Shown here in pieces: positions 1 through 10,844 of a stretch of DNA of 64,000 nucleotides. The notes under the pieces were generated by a model. It saw only the letters and a program-made list of their open reading frames with translations, did not search any database and had not been told where the DNA came from. Source of the DNA: Trichoderma breve (taxonomy: Eukaryota; Ascomycota; Sordariomycetes; Hypocreales; Hypocreaceae). Every line of letters starts with the position of its first letter. Within the stretch, counting starts at the first letter, position 1. The stretch lies in contig NC_079232.1 of NCBI RefSeq assembly GCF_028502605.1, positions 4,030,001-4,094,000 on the forward strand. Direction: 5' to 3'. The position numbers and the translations under genes are program-made.

Positions 1-601
1 GTACACGTAGGTTTCAGCACCTTGTCGGAAGATGCAGAAACCCGAAACCCGTCAACGGTTAGCGATAGTATATCCTTGTCCGCAGCGTGCAATTGCTTCC
101 TATTTGGATCTGTGCTTGATCCCTGTTATTAACCAATTGATGCTGTGGCACACGAGCAGAATAGGTAGAATGTCAACGTACGCTGCAGGTACGGTACCCC
201 GAACTTACAGACACACACCCGCTCTTTGCAGATCAAATCGCCGCTTTCGCCCACTTTGGGCTTGACAGTTGAAAGTCAAAAACTTTAGCTTCACGGCACA
301 AATCACCTTCAAACAAGACATCTTTATGCATTCAATTCAAGAGATTGACATGTGGAGATATTTTCACTTGAAAGCTTAAAGAGTGCTGTCGCTCTGACTG
401 AAGCGGTGGTGAATCATTAAGCAATAACTAACCGTCTGCCCACATACATACCCTGCATCTATTGAATCAGCTCTCATAGCTGGTATTACATCTTTCTGTA
501 TTGTTCAAGTAAATAAACTCATGTATAAGAACGCTTATCTATACCTTAGGTACGGAGTATATCCTCTACAATACAGCTAGAAAGTCGCACGTTAATAGTT
601 G
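1..601. other. Left-edge non-coding stretch
   Basis: No convincing gene. The only open frames are short, lack splice-compatible partners and have no protein-like composition. The 3' end of the minus-strand hypothetical gene lies just to the right, so part of this stretch is probably its 3' UTR. Confidence 0.5.
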
Positions 602-1895
602 CTATACGCAAGCTACGCCGCTGCACCCGACCTCTGCGGAAGTGGGATTCAGGGTGCCCGAAGCTGAATTCTGCCCTCGAGACTTGCGCCTACCACTGAC
701 TCTGCGTTTCTTCTTGGCCACATTTCCATCGGCTGCTTCTTTTGTTGAAAGGGAGACGGGAGGAGTAGGATCGGATGCCGTGTTTTCTATCTTCTGCCGC
801 TTCCATCTCTGATTACCTTTGTCGTCATCATCGCCGTCGTTGGTTCCGGATCTCGTTTTGGAGTTTGCAACAGCAGGCTGTCGTACAGAAGAGGCGACAG
901 GTGGCGCGGCAGGTGCAGGGCTTTGCGTTCTCTGGCGTTTATGTTCACGATCGTCATCATCCTCATGAAAATTGACTCGCCTCCTCGAGTTTCCGGGAGT
1001 AGTTTGCTTTGTAGAGGAGGTGTTTGTGTCTGGCGATGCTGTAGTTGCTGAGATGTGCCTAACGGGACCCTTTAACGTCCGACGTCCATATCCATGAGGG
1101 CCCATGTCTTCCTCGTCAGATGAATTTATTTCCCTAATCAGGTTTGAGCTTCCATTCAACGAGTGAAACAATCAGGGACGGCGGTACAAACTGTATGTCT
1201 TTTGCTCTCTTCTCTCTGTATTCTTGCTCCTCCTTTATCTCTCTTTTTGACTCAATATAAGCTTCAAGGTCTTCCATTGCGTAGAAATGATCAGTGTCTC
1301 CCCAACGCTGCGTTTTACTACTGGGGAAACAAGGGGAAAGAGAACCCTTATGGCCAATAGAACCTGCATAGTCAATACAATCCTCATAGTCGCTGGAGCC
1401 TTGCACCTCTTCGTCTTCTGGCTTTTGCACCTCTTCTCTAAAGTGAGCAATAGAGTTATTCGACACATCATCTCATGCCCTGTCAGCCTCCCAACCGAGA
1501 ACGTTGCCCCGTAAGAGGGACACAAAGTACTCAAAGCAACCCGTTCTGCCGGCATTGAGAGCTGCATGCCTGGCAGCCCAGCATGGAAACCGGCCCTTAT
1601 CCCGAGCAATAGCTTCGGTGATATCATCAATCAAATCCAATAGCTCTTCCTCCCGTTGTTTATTCCTTTTCATGAAGAGCTTTTCAAACTCCTCTTCATT
1701 GGCAGCAACTTCCGCGATTGCTGGTGCAGTCCTTAAGTATTCGTCTTCGCCCAACATGGGGATTTGCATGGTGTTGAATCGACGCCAGTAATCCCCCCAG
1801 AGCTGTCGAGGACCACCAAGCTGTTCGCCAACGATGTTTTTGCACCAATTTCGAGTTTTTTGTATGGCCACGTCTGGAACTTCGAATAGAGTCAT
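602..1895 (-). CDS. Hypothetical nuclear-type protein, three tentative exons
   Basis: Not recognised. Three consecutive minus-strand open blocks can be spliced into one 383-residue frame: exons 1895-1522, 1437-1192 and 1133-602. The acceptors are good (CACTTTAG, CTGATTAG) but the donors GTCCCT and GTTTGT are weak, so the joins are tentative. The first ATG-led block starts MTLFEVPDVAIQK; the upstream in-frame extension has no ATG. The N-terminal part is helical with a Glu-rich segment (NEEEFEKLF, KQREEELLDLIDD). The C-terminal third is low complexity, with acidic runs (EDDDD, GDDDDKG) and basic patches such as KKKRRVSGRRKSRG that resemble nuclear localisation signals. It sits beside a repeat-rich island, which fits an accessory gene. 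It could also be partly degenerate. Confidence 0.45.
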
Positions 1896-2972
1896 TTTAT
1901 TATATGCCCAATTTATCACTCGGTTCGCGGTCACGGTCGTCTCGATCGGCCTGGGCGATGGTAGGGGGAGCTTAAGCTCACTGGGGACCTCTTCTCGGCC
2001 ACTAACTCTTTAGTACAGCGCTTAATCCCCCAAATTTTTAGCGCCCGGAATCGAGATTCTAGCGCTCGTGCCACGCTAAAACTTTTTGTTCGATGGAGGC
2101 CGTTCAGTGCTCATCCACTCATGTTAATTCGGTCTGCGAACAGGCGCACTTGAGCAACCTGTTGTGAGAGAGTTCCTTTGAGTCTTCATTGCATCAGGCG
2201 GCATCTCTCTCTATTCATCCTGCGGGCATCGGCTTGATGTGATTCAGACCCTTGTAGAAAATCTGGCAGAGGTGGAGGGTAACCAAAGTACTATGGACGC
2301 CGTAGTAATGTCCCAAGGGCTCAGGTACCCGTGTGCTAATAGCCGCCAACTCATTTCGCATCAATGTGTACCACAGCGACTACTACTACAATCTCTTTGA
2401 AGGTTGGAACACTTCGTTTGCTCACATCACAATACCTGTCCAAACTTGAACCATAACATCTCCAGTGCTTCAACTCACTGTCTCAGTTCGCACGCCTGTT
2501 AAATTTAAAGCAGCGCAGAGTACCAGCGGAGGCTTGTGAGAATCACCTATGCAGGTATGAAGCACCCTGGGTTGCCTCGCCTCGTTGATTGATCTAATGT
2601 CAGCGAGGTCATACAAACAATCTGCCTTTCGACCTTCAAAGAGATGCATGGGATGGAGGCCTCACTTGACTGGAACGTCAAAGAGACCATCTTTCTCGGT
2701 CCAATCTACAGAGCTGGCAAGCAAAGGACAGAAAACCCAAGACAGAGAAGAAGGAAAACAGTGTAAAATCTCAAATGAGGGAATGGCTGGATTTTATTGC
2801 TGAGAGGAGAGCGGAATTGGACCGAAAAGACGGGGTTGAGAATGCAGTGTACCAGATGCTTGATGGAAAATGAAAATTGAGAGCCGTTGCTAAAGATATT
2901 GGAGAAGCACTCAGATTGACAATAAAGGGTTGATAGAAGTAAACGTGCATGTATCAAGAATACATGTACCTA
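1896..2972. other. Intergenic stretch before the inverted-repeat element
   Basis: About 1.1 kb between the hypothetical gene and the TA-flanked element. It contains only short unsupported open frames. Small frames near 2585-2957 on both strands show no homology that I recognise and no splice partners. Confidence 0.5.
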
Positions 2973-3511
2973 CAGTCCCGCGTCAAAAGTGACGAGCAAA
3001 TACAAGTACCCTGCATAAAACCCACTAAACCTATTATACGTAAAAGCGAATAACATATTAAATATAATATAAAAATAAAAATAAAAAATATACTTATAAA
3101 ATGTAATACTTAAAGATATATATATTTAAGTTATAGCTTATTATCTTTTATATTTATTATATAATATCTAGTTAAAACTATATAAAAATAGTAATTTTTA
3201 CTTATAGAGAGGGGTAATTTTTTATAGTAGACTTTAGCATCTAAAATACAGCAGGGTAGTACACTATAAGCGCTAGAAATATAGCGTCAGAAATTATAGT
3301 ATATTTTACTCTATATGTAAATATCAATATAAAAATAAAGAAAAATATTATAAAGATAAAAAATATATTTTTAGTATTTTTATATATTAAATTATTATAT
3401 ATTGGTTTTTCTTTTAACTATTATTACCGTTTAAGTCCCTTTTTTCTATATTATAAATTATGTGTTTTGGTGTAAAAGTGGGGGTTGCTCGTCACTTTTG
3501 ACTCCCCACTG
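2973..3511. mobile_element. MITE-like DNA transposon remnant with TA target duplication
   Basis: A 539-bp element bounded by 27-bp terminal inverted repeats at 2973-2999 and 3485-3511. Both ends begin CAGT and share the inner block GTCAAAAGTGACGAGCAA; they match at 23 of 27 positions, with the differences confined to bases 5-9. TA lies immediately outside each end (2971-2972 and 3512-3513), as expected for Tc1/mariner/pogo-type insertion. The interior is extremely AT-rich, with no open frame, consistent with a non-autonomous element or a copy degraded by RIP. The family is inferred from the TA duplication and CAGT end only. Confidence 0.8.
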
Positions 3512-5913
3512 TAGTACCTGTAAGTATGCTCCCTTGCCGTCTCATATCTGGAATATACCTAGTAGCTTAATCTGTGACATCGTGAGTTGGCGGAACTAGC
3601 AAATGTGTTAGAGGAATGTAATGTCTGTTTCTATATCTAAATAGATATAATACCTATTTATTGCTATGTTCTCTTTAAAACGAATGTACTATTTATTGCT
3701 ATCTATTCCTACCTACTTCTACCTACTTCTACCTACTTTAAAGAATGTAATGTCCTTCTTAGAATCCCAATGCCCCTTATTTTCTGTAATTTATCCGAAG
3801 AATGCTCAAACGCTCCGCCTGTCGCTTGGTACTAGGTACTGTTTACCATTCTCTCTGAACGCGTCGACAATAAGTATTATCTTTGTCCCATTCTCCAAAT
3901 CCCAGTCTCGGAGATATACTTAAACCTTTTTACTTTTATTTTTCTTCTCTTTTTCTTACTTTTCTATATCAATTCTGGGTCCGACTGTAACCCTGTTTTC
4001 GATGAGATTTTTTTTTAATAGATTTGAAAAGAGATTTTTCTTATAATGTTCGGAAGGGGGATTTTTTTTCGTAGGATTTAAAGCGTAGATCCGGTAGCAG
4101 ATGATAAATTGCTGACAGAAACGTTATTGATGGCCCTAGTAGAGAGAGTCAGCTCATAATACTATTAGGTATTGAAGGCTATACCTACTGCGGCTCAGAC
4201 AAAGGCTCTTCAACATCAACCGACTGTCGATGAGCTTTTAGATAGTCTCTTTGTGTTAGAGGAAGCTCTTTCCAACCAAGTAAAAAGGTGTCTAAGTAGC
4301 ATAGCATTACGCCTTCGGCGAATATACTCTCGAGCCTCTAACATCCTTTCATCAATGAGGATATCGTCGTTGAAGGAATCGACGGACGAGCTCTTGATTG
4401 ATTGTGTTTGTCCTGCTGATTGAGGCATGACTGTATAATGTAGCGGTTAAGCTGTAAGAAAGTGAAGTATTATTTATATAGAATAGTTGGTCTGTGTTGT
4501 AATTGTCTATAGGCAATAGTAAGATTATATGGCGATTAAGATGGGAAATAGCTGTCTATTTATACTTGTTGATTCGATTCTGTATTAGAGTGTCTTCGAG
4601 CAACCACCGAGTCAGGTTTATAAATAAAAAGGTATATATACTTACTCCATAAACAAATTAATACTATCTAGTAGGTGTGATTTGTTCAAGACGCCCGTAC
4701 AGATACCTGCGACGGCCGCTAAGGGCGCATTCAGCTTCACCGCGTCCAATCCTTCCCCCTATTTCTCCAGCTTTTGACCATTGCCCTTCCATAACCCCCC
4801 TCCAATCAACCCGATTACTCCCCAAATTGGCTACACTATAGAGCCAACAGCAGCTAGAAAGGCACTTGTTATGCATAAGACTAGCGAATCAAATTATATC
4901 TATGTATATGTACCTCTCTATTGTATACTGATAACCTATTTCGCAAAGTATATCTACTTCTTCTGACGTGCGAATAGTAAGCTGACCGCAACTTCGGTAA
5001 ATAGTTTCAAGCCAAGTAGGGTTACATTTTGTTATATCCTGGGTTAGATTGAATGCATTTAGTGTCATCCTACCCAAATCCTTCCCAAATTCTGTTGAAT
5101 TTTTCACTAGTTGTTTCATTTTTAATTACATAGGTATTTTTTTTCTTATTGATAGCAACGCGTCCGCGTTGGTAAGACGTGACAGCTGAAGTGATTGTTT
5201 GTACATATTCGGCTTCGACGCGGCGTGGAGAGGATACCAAGAGTTAGCACTATATATAGCTAAGTGTGTTCCTGTATTCCGTGGCTTCCTTTTGGGGTTT
5301 CTTCATGCTCAATCAACGAAAACGCATTGAAAAGAAGGTGTAATGTAAAATATACATGACCTTATCATTTGCTAGTATATATACTATTGAAAGACACCAT
5401 ATGAAGAGTTTTAAATGATGGCAACATACTATTATCTCTTGTTGAATATAGACTATGGTATTGCTACAGAGGTGCCATCACTGTAAACCAAAGATTAGTA
5501 TGCCTTTGGGTTTCTCATTTCCTTATCTTGCGACACAGGCCCCTGTCTTAAAGGCCGCATAATATTCCAAACTCCATTAGCAATAGTTGCCCCCTTGCAT
5601 TTGCTGTTATATCTATTAGGTTCAATACCTACCAGCCTTCGTCCTTTTCAGTCGCAATCCGATCAAAAGATCTACTATGTAAAGGTACTAAGATCTGCTA
5701 TGTACTTTAACACGCGCCCGGGGGGGGAGGGAATATTTCCAGGACAGTGTTAGTAGTAGGGCCCGGTAGCAGCTATTGAGCCTAGTAACAGCTTTTACAT
5801 CCTAACATTTTACATCAATGGAATACTAATTGAAGTATCCAATGTAGCTTAGGTTCCAAATTGCAGCGCTATACCCGCTATAACCATAGCACTTATAGCG
5901 GCCATCAGCGCCT

Positions 5914-6008
5914 GGCAGCGCCCAGCAGCAGTTATAGGGGCCAATCTTATAGCGTCCGGTAGCGCCCGGCAGCGTCCGGCAGCAGTTATAGCGGCCAATC
6001 TTATAGCG
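5914..6008. repeat. Two 41-bp GC-rich direct repeats, 54-bp period
   Basis: Copies at 5914-5954 and 5968-6008 match except for three substitutions. The shared core is AGCAGTTATAG followed by GGCCAATCTTATAGCG. Shorter related pieces (TATAGCG, GGTAGCGCCCGG, TAGCGCC) lie on both sides, from about 5870 to 6015. The GC-rich units contrast sharply with the AT-rich surroundings. Confidence 0.75.
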
Positions 6009-6262
6009 CCTAGTGCCCTGAAGCCTACTATACCCCTGCGGGCCTTCTTTTATATATTAATTTTTCATAATATCTTTCCAACTTCCTTTTAACTTCTATT
6101 GTAACTACCATAGTAGTTAAACGTAAAATAAACCTATCCTTTTAATTCCAGCTCTTTCCATTAATTAGTATTTGACTTGAGCTTAGAGCTAAATAATAGA
6201 TTAGTTGAAATAATTTTTAAGGACATTTAGCGCAAGCTACTATTTATAGGTACGTATAATAC

Positions 6263-6280
6263 AAGGTACATAAATACCTT
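6263..6280. repeat. Short perfect hairpin
   Basis: AAGGTA at 6263-6268 pairs with TACCTT at 6275-6280 across a 6-nt loop. It is one of three hairpins in a 270-bp part of the AT-rich island. Confidence 0.5.
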
Positions 6281-6320
6281 TTTGCTTAACAGCGACTTCG
6301 GCTTAATAGGATTACTATGA

Positions 6321-6342
6321 GCTTTTTCTGGGTTGAAAAAGC
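6321..6342. repeat. Short perfect hairpin
   Basis: GCTTTTTC at 6321-6328 pairs with GAAAAAGC at 6335-6342 across a 6-nt loop. Confidence 0.6.
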
Positions 6343-6504
6343 CATACCCAGCTAATAGATTGTAAATTTCGTTAGCTGAATGCTATTATAAACATTTTTA
6401 AACTGTAAAGCTATGCTGATCTAAAAGCTTACTTTAGCCTAACAAATTATATAGAAATTAAAAGGCGCTGCATTTTGTATAGCAACAATATGTCGGCCCT
6501 TACA

Positions 6505-6532
6505 GCAAGATTTTTAAACGCCAAAATCTTGC
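6505..6532. repeat. 10-bp stem hairpin
   Basis: GCAAGATTTT at 6505-6514 pairs perfectly with AAAATCTTGC at 6523-6532 around an 8-nt loop. No Helitron-like CTRR end follows it. Confidence 0.65.
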
Positions 6533-7070
6533 AGTAACCCTTATAGAACCTATGTCAGAGAACCCCCTCCCGCGCGTACTATTGAGGTATCTATCCCTTG
6601 GCTTGTATGAGTCTGTGCTCCTTGATGTCTCTTAAAGCTCTACCCAGCTACAGCTTACACAATCTAAACTAGAGCTCAAGTTATCAGATGCTAGCCTAGT
6701 GGCCGCTTTGGTCCATTTTGGTTCAGCCTTAAGATGTCAAATCGCATAGTACTTCTAGTACTTGTGAATACTTCCTCCGCTGCGGGTGGCTTGTGGCCGT
6801 CCGCTGTCTCTCCCGCGTATCTCCCGTCCTTCGGCATGCCGTCATAAGTGGGACGCCGAAAGTGCCCGCACAAACCATGCGCACTTATGCGCACACAGTC
6901 CTACCACCAGGTTAAAGTTGTATGCACATGCACTATCTTGCAACTGCAACCTCAACCCGCAAGCCGAAGCTGAAGCTTGCTCAGCTCAACCACGACGCCT
7001 GTCCCGCAAGGGGGCAAATTCTTACAACCTGAATAGACGTGTCAGCGCGTCTGCAACAATATTCGTCAAT

Positions 7071-8609
7071 ATGGAATCTTCGCCGCTCACCAAAGCGCAC
7101 GACCACGCGCGAGCTGCTGCCGTAGCCACTCGCCAATCCTCCGATACCACCGTGGCCATCAGCGAACACACTCTAGCCGCGGGCGAGTTTGCCAATGCCG
7201 CCAACCTGACGTCGAGCGTCGAGGCGCTCCGAACCCTCAAGCTGCTGGAGGAGCATCACAGGAAGCTGGCCGAGATCCTCAAGCTGCCTCCGGAGCAAGT
7301 GCCGCATGCGCGCGACGACGGCGAGAAGACGGCGTCGGAGAAGGATGGCGATGGCCTCGGCACCGATGCAAGCGACGCTCTCCAGGCCGCAGTCACCAAG
7401 GCCCAGCCGCCCGGCCTGGCCCAGCGCCGCTACATGCCTCGCGAAATGTCGTCGTCCATTGCCAGCAATCTTGCGTCGGCGAGGGGCATCCGGTCCAAGG
7501 ATCGCAGCCAGCCGCTCAGCCCCAGCGTGTCCAACGACCAGGCACCCGGCAATGTCGATCCCCAGGCCAAACGCGATGCCTCCAAGGCCAAGATGCAGAA
7601 CATTATGGAACGCCAGACTGGTCGCCCGACATGGGTCCCGCCCATCACTCCCGTGTCTAAGCAGCAAGAGGGAGCGGCAAATGGCAGCGCGTCTCCCAAG
7701 GTCGAGCAAGGCCCTCCCAGGGACGACGGCGGCTACACCCGCTTCTACAACACCTTTGGAAGCCTGATCAACAAGATTTCTGCCCCTCTTGCTTTCGCCG
7801 GTCTGCCGCTCATCCAGGAAGAGCCCGCCACCCCTACTGAATCTTCTGTCATGCCCTCGTCCAGTGTCAACCTGTCTCCCTCCAAGCAGCCCCGTGCTCG
7901 TGCCTCCCCGTCCCCCAGCGCCGATCCTGACCTGTCCAAGATTTACTCAAAGGCCACCATGCGCGCCCTCGTCCGAGATGGCCACACTGCTGCTGACTCC
8001 TTCTACGTTGTTCCCTCTACCGGTCACACCATGTCTTATGCCAACATCCTCAGCTACGCTGAAAAGGAAAAGCGCCGGCTGGAAGCCTCGACCCATGGCG
8101 ACTTCTTGCCTCAGGATGAAGACGACGATGACTTTGTTGATGCCCGTGAAGCCCCTGGTTCTTCTGTAAGCGCCCGACGACGGATTACGCGTACTCACTC
8201 GGAAAAGGAACTGTATAATACAATCGAGGAACTTAGTCTGGAAAACAAGTCGCTAAAGGATATGCTTGACAAGTTGTCGAAACGACTCCATACTTTTGAA
8301 GCTAGCGCCCAGAGTTCTGCTCTCGCTCTCGCTGAAAGTTATCGTATCATGCCTGGCGGGTCGCCGCTCCCTGGGGGAAGCGGGAGAGCGAATGACGATG
8401 AACTGATACGCAAGAATAATGAACTGGAAGAACAACTTGCCGAAATGACGAAGCACATGGAACGACTGGAGAAAGACAACCGTAAGATGCAAAAGACGCT
8501 TGAAAAGTACCGTGAGAAGTGGGAGACTTTGAAGGCGGGTGCCAAGGCGAGGAGGGAGGCACAAGTGACGGCTGAGAGCATTGAAGACGCACGCTCTTCT
8601 CAAGTGTGA
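7071..8609 (+). CDS. MIT-like and coiled-coil protein, Atg38/NRBF2-like
   Basis: Intronless, 512 residues from the ATG at 7071 (MESSPLTKAHDHARAAA). The frame stays open upstream to 6786 but that part reads like 5' leader. Residues about 5-80 form a helical N-terminal module (LTKAHDHARAAA, SSVEALRTLKLLEEHHRKLA) resembling a microtubule-interacting-and-trafficking (MIT) domain. The middle is Ser/Pro-rich and disordered. After an acidic run (QDEDDDDFVDAREA) the C-terminus holds two coiled coils (ELYNTIEELSLENKSLKDML and the Glu/Lys-rich segment near residues 450-495). MIT plus coiled coil is the layout of Atg38/NRBF2, the autophagy PI3-kinase complex subunit; assignment to that family is inference. 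It converges on the JmjC gene, whose stop lies 200 bp away. Confidence 0.8.
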   Translation: MESSPLTKAHDHARAAAVATRQSSDTTVAISEHTLAAGEFANAANLTSSVEALRTLKLLEEHHRKLAEILKLPPEQVPHARDDGEKTASEKDGDGLGTDASDALQAAVTKAQPPGLAQRRYMPREMSSSIASNLASARGIRSKDRSQPLSPSVSNDQAPGNVDPQAKRDASKAKMQNIMERQTGRPTWVPPITPVSKQQEGAANGSASPKVEQGPPRDDGGYTRFYNTFGSLINKISAPLAFAGLPLIQEEPATPTESSVMPSSSVNLSPSKQPRARASPSPSADPDLSKIYSKATMRALVRDGHTAADSFYVVPSTGHTMSYANILSYAEKEKRRLEASTHGDFLPQDEDDDDFVDAREAPGSSVSARRRITRTHSEKELYNTIEELSLENKSLKDMLDKLSKRLHTFEASAQSSALALAESYRIMPGGSPLPGGSGRANDDELIRKNNELEEQLAEMTKHMERLEKDNRKMQKTLEKYREKWETLKAGAKARREAQVTAESIEDARSSQV

Positions 8610-8809
8610 TTTCATGTGCTGCTGATGCGTTCTTTTCGAAGGGGTTTGTCCCCAATTTAAGCCATTTGGCTGCTTTGTCTGTCTCTACTTGAGCTTTGAT
8701 GTTGTGGTTGTTGTAGGGCAAAGAAGCGTTTTGCCGGCGTAAATTTGCTCTGAAATATACAAAGGTGTCATCCCTGAATGTTCTCCTTACGATGATGTGA
8801 ATGCTTGAT

Positions 8810-10306
8810 CTAATTCCACCAAAAACTGACGCTGAAGCTGATGCTCAAACTCCGAACATAATGCCACCACCCGATGGGTATCACCAACGTATCCCCCGGG
8901 TGAAGTATAGTCTCCCAATACGGAACATCCTTCAACTCTTTTCGAATACTCTCCCAGTCATCACCGTCCTCATCCCAGCTTTCCAAGACACCAACGTCTA
9001 ATTCACTAGTATTGCTCATATCAACACCATGCTCCATCCCTCTAGGCCGCAGCCGTGCCGTCTCTTCGGGCGAATACAGCCTCACGTATTTCGTCCCAAC
9101 AACCTGACACAATAAATTATGATATCCATCCGTATGAAGCGGCGTTATCGTCTTTGCAGGGCCAAACCACGCGTTTAGCTGGGGGACATGTACTGGTGTC
9201 TGGTTCTTTGTAGAGTCGGTAGGATGAGGCGGGACGTCGGCCCAGCAGAAATCGGGGACTTGGATGTCATTTCGTAGGGAGGGGATTTGTTGGAAGAGGT
9301 TGTGCTGGGCGAGATAGCCTACTTTTTCGGGCTGAAGCTTCTCACTTGGTGCTGTGTCGAGGGTTGAGGTGGTGGCTATGCTTGGGTCGATGTATTTTGC
9401 GAGAAAGTGTTTGAATTGAATGAGATCCTGACTCCAGCCTTCATCAACATAACTGCGTCCAATTTCAACGGGGACGAGCCTCCTCCCGCCAAACGTCCTC
9501 GAGAGTAAGTATTCGGGGCTATTCCACGGCATATCTGAAAAAGCAGGCCATTCTTTCGTCAAATCTGTGAAGACAATCGGTAGAGGTTTTCCCTGACTCT
9601 CTTCATTCATGTACTTCTCAAACTTCTCCAGCGTCCAGTTTTCATATCGCGGACAAGTCCTTTCAGCAGCGAGATTCGGTCTACCGAATGGTTCGTGAGT
9701 AGAAAAGGTTGTGTCCCTTTTGATGCGCTTCTGCGGCCGTTGAGTTTCTTCTTCAGATGTTTCTGCTTCTTCCCAAAAACGATTGAGTAGTTCCAATGTC
9801 TTTTCGATCCATTGTTTGCCCAGGGGCTTTCCCGCGCCGCCAGCTACGATAAGTGCCCTGTCTAGACTCTCCACCACGCGATCCATGAGATTCTCATCAA
9901 ATGAATTCTCTCGCACTGCCTTCAAGATGGCGTAATATGACATGAGAATCAATGTATCCGTGTATATCCACCGCCAGTAATAAGGCAGCAAGTCAAACCG
10001 ATACGCATAAAACGCCGTCATGCAAACCGATGCGAGGTCATCCAGTCTTGTCTGCAGCAAATCTTCGTCGACGCTGATGTCTGTGTCCTGGTGTAGGGAT
10101 TCATGCAATTTGATGAGAAGCAGGGCTTGGCGTTGTAGTAATTGCTGCATCGCGAGTGCTTTTAGATCCGTGTCTGTTGGCTGTGATGACTCGGGAGGCG
10201 TATTGGTTGTGGTGGTTTGAGAATCGGATGATGCGTATTGTGATGTAGCGATTGTGGCTGCAGCATCGCGGTATTGCGATAGAACTTGATCGCGTAGGGA
10301 AGACAT
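8810..10306 (-). CDS. JmjC-domain 2-oxoglutarate/Fe(II) oxygenase, JMJD5/KDM8-like
   Basis: Intronless, 498 residues. Residues 1-190 are helical, as in the N-terminal half of JMJD5-type proteins. The catalytic cupin follows from about residue 220 to the end. The iron ligands are visible: H391 and D393 in PLHTDG and H482 in GWWHYVRSL, next to the conserved LHPGDTLVIPIGWWH strand. The JmjC core lies at the extreme C-terminus with no other module, as in JMJD5/KDM8 and related protein hydroxylases. Family knowledge points to hydroxylation of protein side chains; the substrate cannot be read from the sequence, and a histone demethylase role should not be assumed. A basic patch QKRIKRD near residue 192 could aid nuclear import. 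Confidence 0.9.
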   Translation of the reverse strand: MSSLRDQVLSQYRDAAATIATSQYASSDSQTTTTNTPPESSQPTDTDLKALAMQQLLQRQALLLIKLHESLHQDTDISVDEDLLQTRLDDLASVCMTAFYAYRFDLLPYYWRWIYTDTLILMSYYAILKAVRENSFDENLMDRVVESLDRALIVAGGAGKPLGKQWIEKTLELLNRFWEEAETSEEETQRPQKRIKRDTTFSTHEPFGRPNLAAERTCPRYENWTLEKFEKYMNEESQGKPLPIVFTDLTKEWPAFSDMPWNSPEYLLSRTFGGRRLVPVEIGRSYVDEGWSQDLIQFKHFLAKYIDPSIATTSTLDTAPSEKLQPEKVGYLAQHNLFQQIPSLRNDIQVPDFCWADVPPHPTDSTKNQTPVHVPQLNAWFGPAKTITPLHTDGYHNLLCQVVGTKYVRLYSPEETARLRPRGMEHGVDMSNTSELDVGVLESWDEDGDDWESIRKELKDVPYWETILHPGDTLVIPIGWWHYVRSLSISFSVSFWWN

Positions 10307-10844
10307 GATGCGAGGGCGATGGATTTATGAGAAGAGGAAGAAGATATGAATTTGATATCTTAATGAAGGGATTACAATTGGTGAGTGAGGCCTCTTGATA
10401 GTGTTGAAGAGGGAGAAAAAAGTTCAAGGTGTGAGTGAAGTCCTTAGACCAGCCATATTCCCACCTCACTATACAGGGTACCCTACAAAGTATCAACCAT
10501 TTGTGGCATCACTACCTCACTCACTCATCGATTAATCAAACAATCCATCAATAATTTATGAAAAATAGAGATTTACACATTGTCATGTTTTAAGTTTCTT
10601 TAATTCAAAAGCCTTGTTTCAATCGTTGCCTTACATTCACTCTCAACTCATCCGTCACTTCAAAAGTTTAGATTCATCAGAATAATATTTTCATACCACA
10701 CAAAAGACCTCCCCAACAACCCAAACCAAATTTCTCCCTAACGTACAAGACAATCGAATTTTTTCGTTTCGTTTACATCGCTTGAGCTGGCGCCGACTTT
10801 AACACTTATTCTAACAAGTCCATACCCCACAATGGCAGGACTTT
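10307..10844. other. Intergenic between mdv1 and the JmjC gene
   Basis: Promoter of the JmjC gene plus the 3' UTR of mdv1, both on the minus strand. No further gene or clear motif is visible. Confidence 0.5.

Larger units (their letters stand above)
3514..6785. other. AT-rich island, probably RIP-degraded, no intact gene
   Basis: About 3.3 kb of strongly AT-biased DNA with embedded GC-rich patches. Minus-strand stretches at 4216-4428 (70 residues, EAREYIRRRRNAMLLRHLF) and 4889-5119 (76 residues) read like protein but have no recognisable domain and cannot be joined into a gene. They may be decayed coding remnants. The island also carries the 41-bp repeats at 5914-6008 and several perfect hairpins between 6263 and 6532, listed separately. 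The TA-rich composition is what repeat-induced point mutation leaves in ascomycetes, but this was not measured with dinucleotide indices. Confidence 0.6.

Noticed and set aside
6505..6532. Hairpin as a Helitron 3' end
   Set aside because: No CTRR terminus and no AT insertion site follow the stem.
7173..7709. 178-residue frame antisense to the MIT/coiled-coil gene
   Set aside because: No ATG-supported start context or domain; it mirrors GC-rich codons of the real gene.
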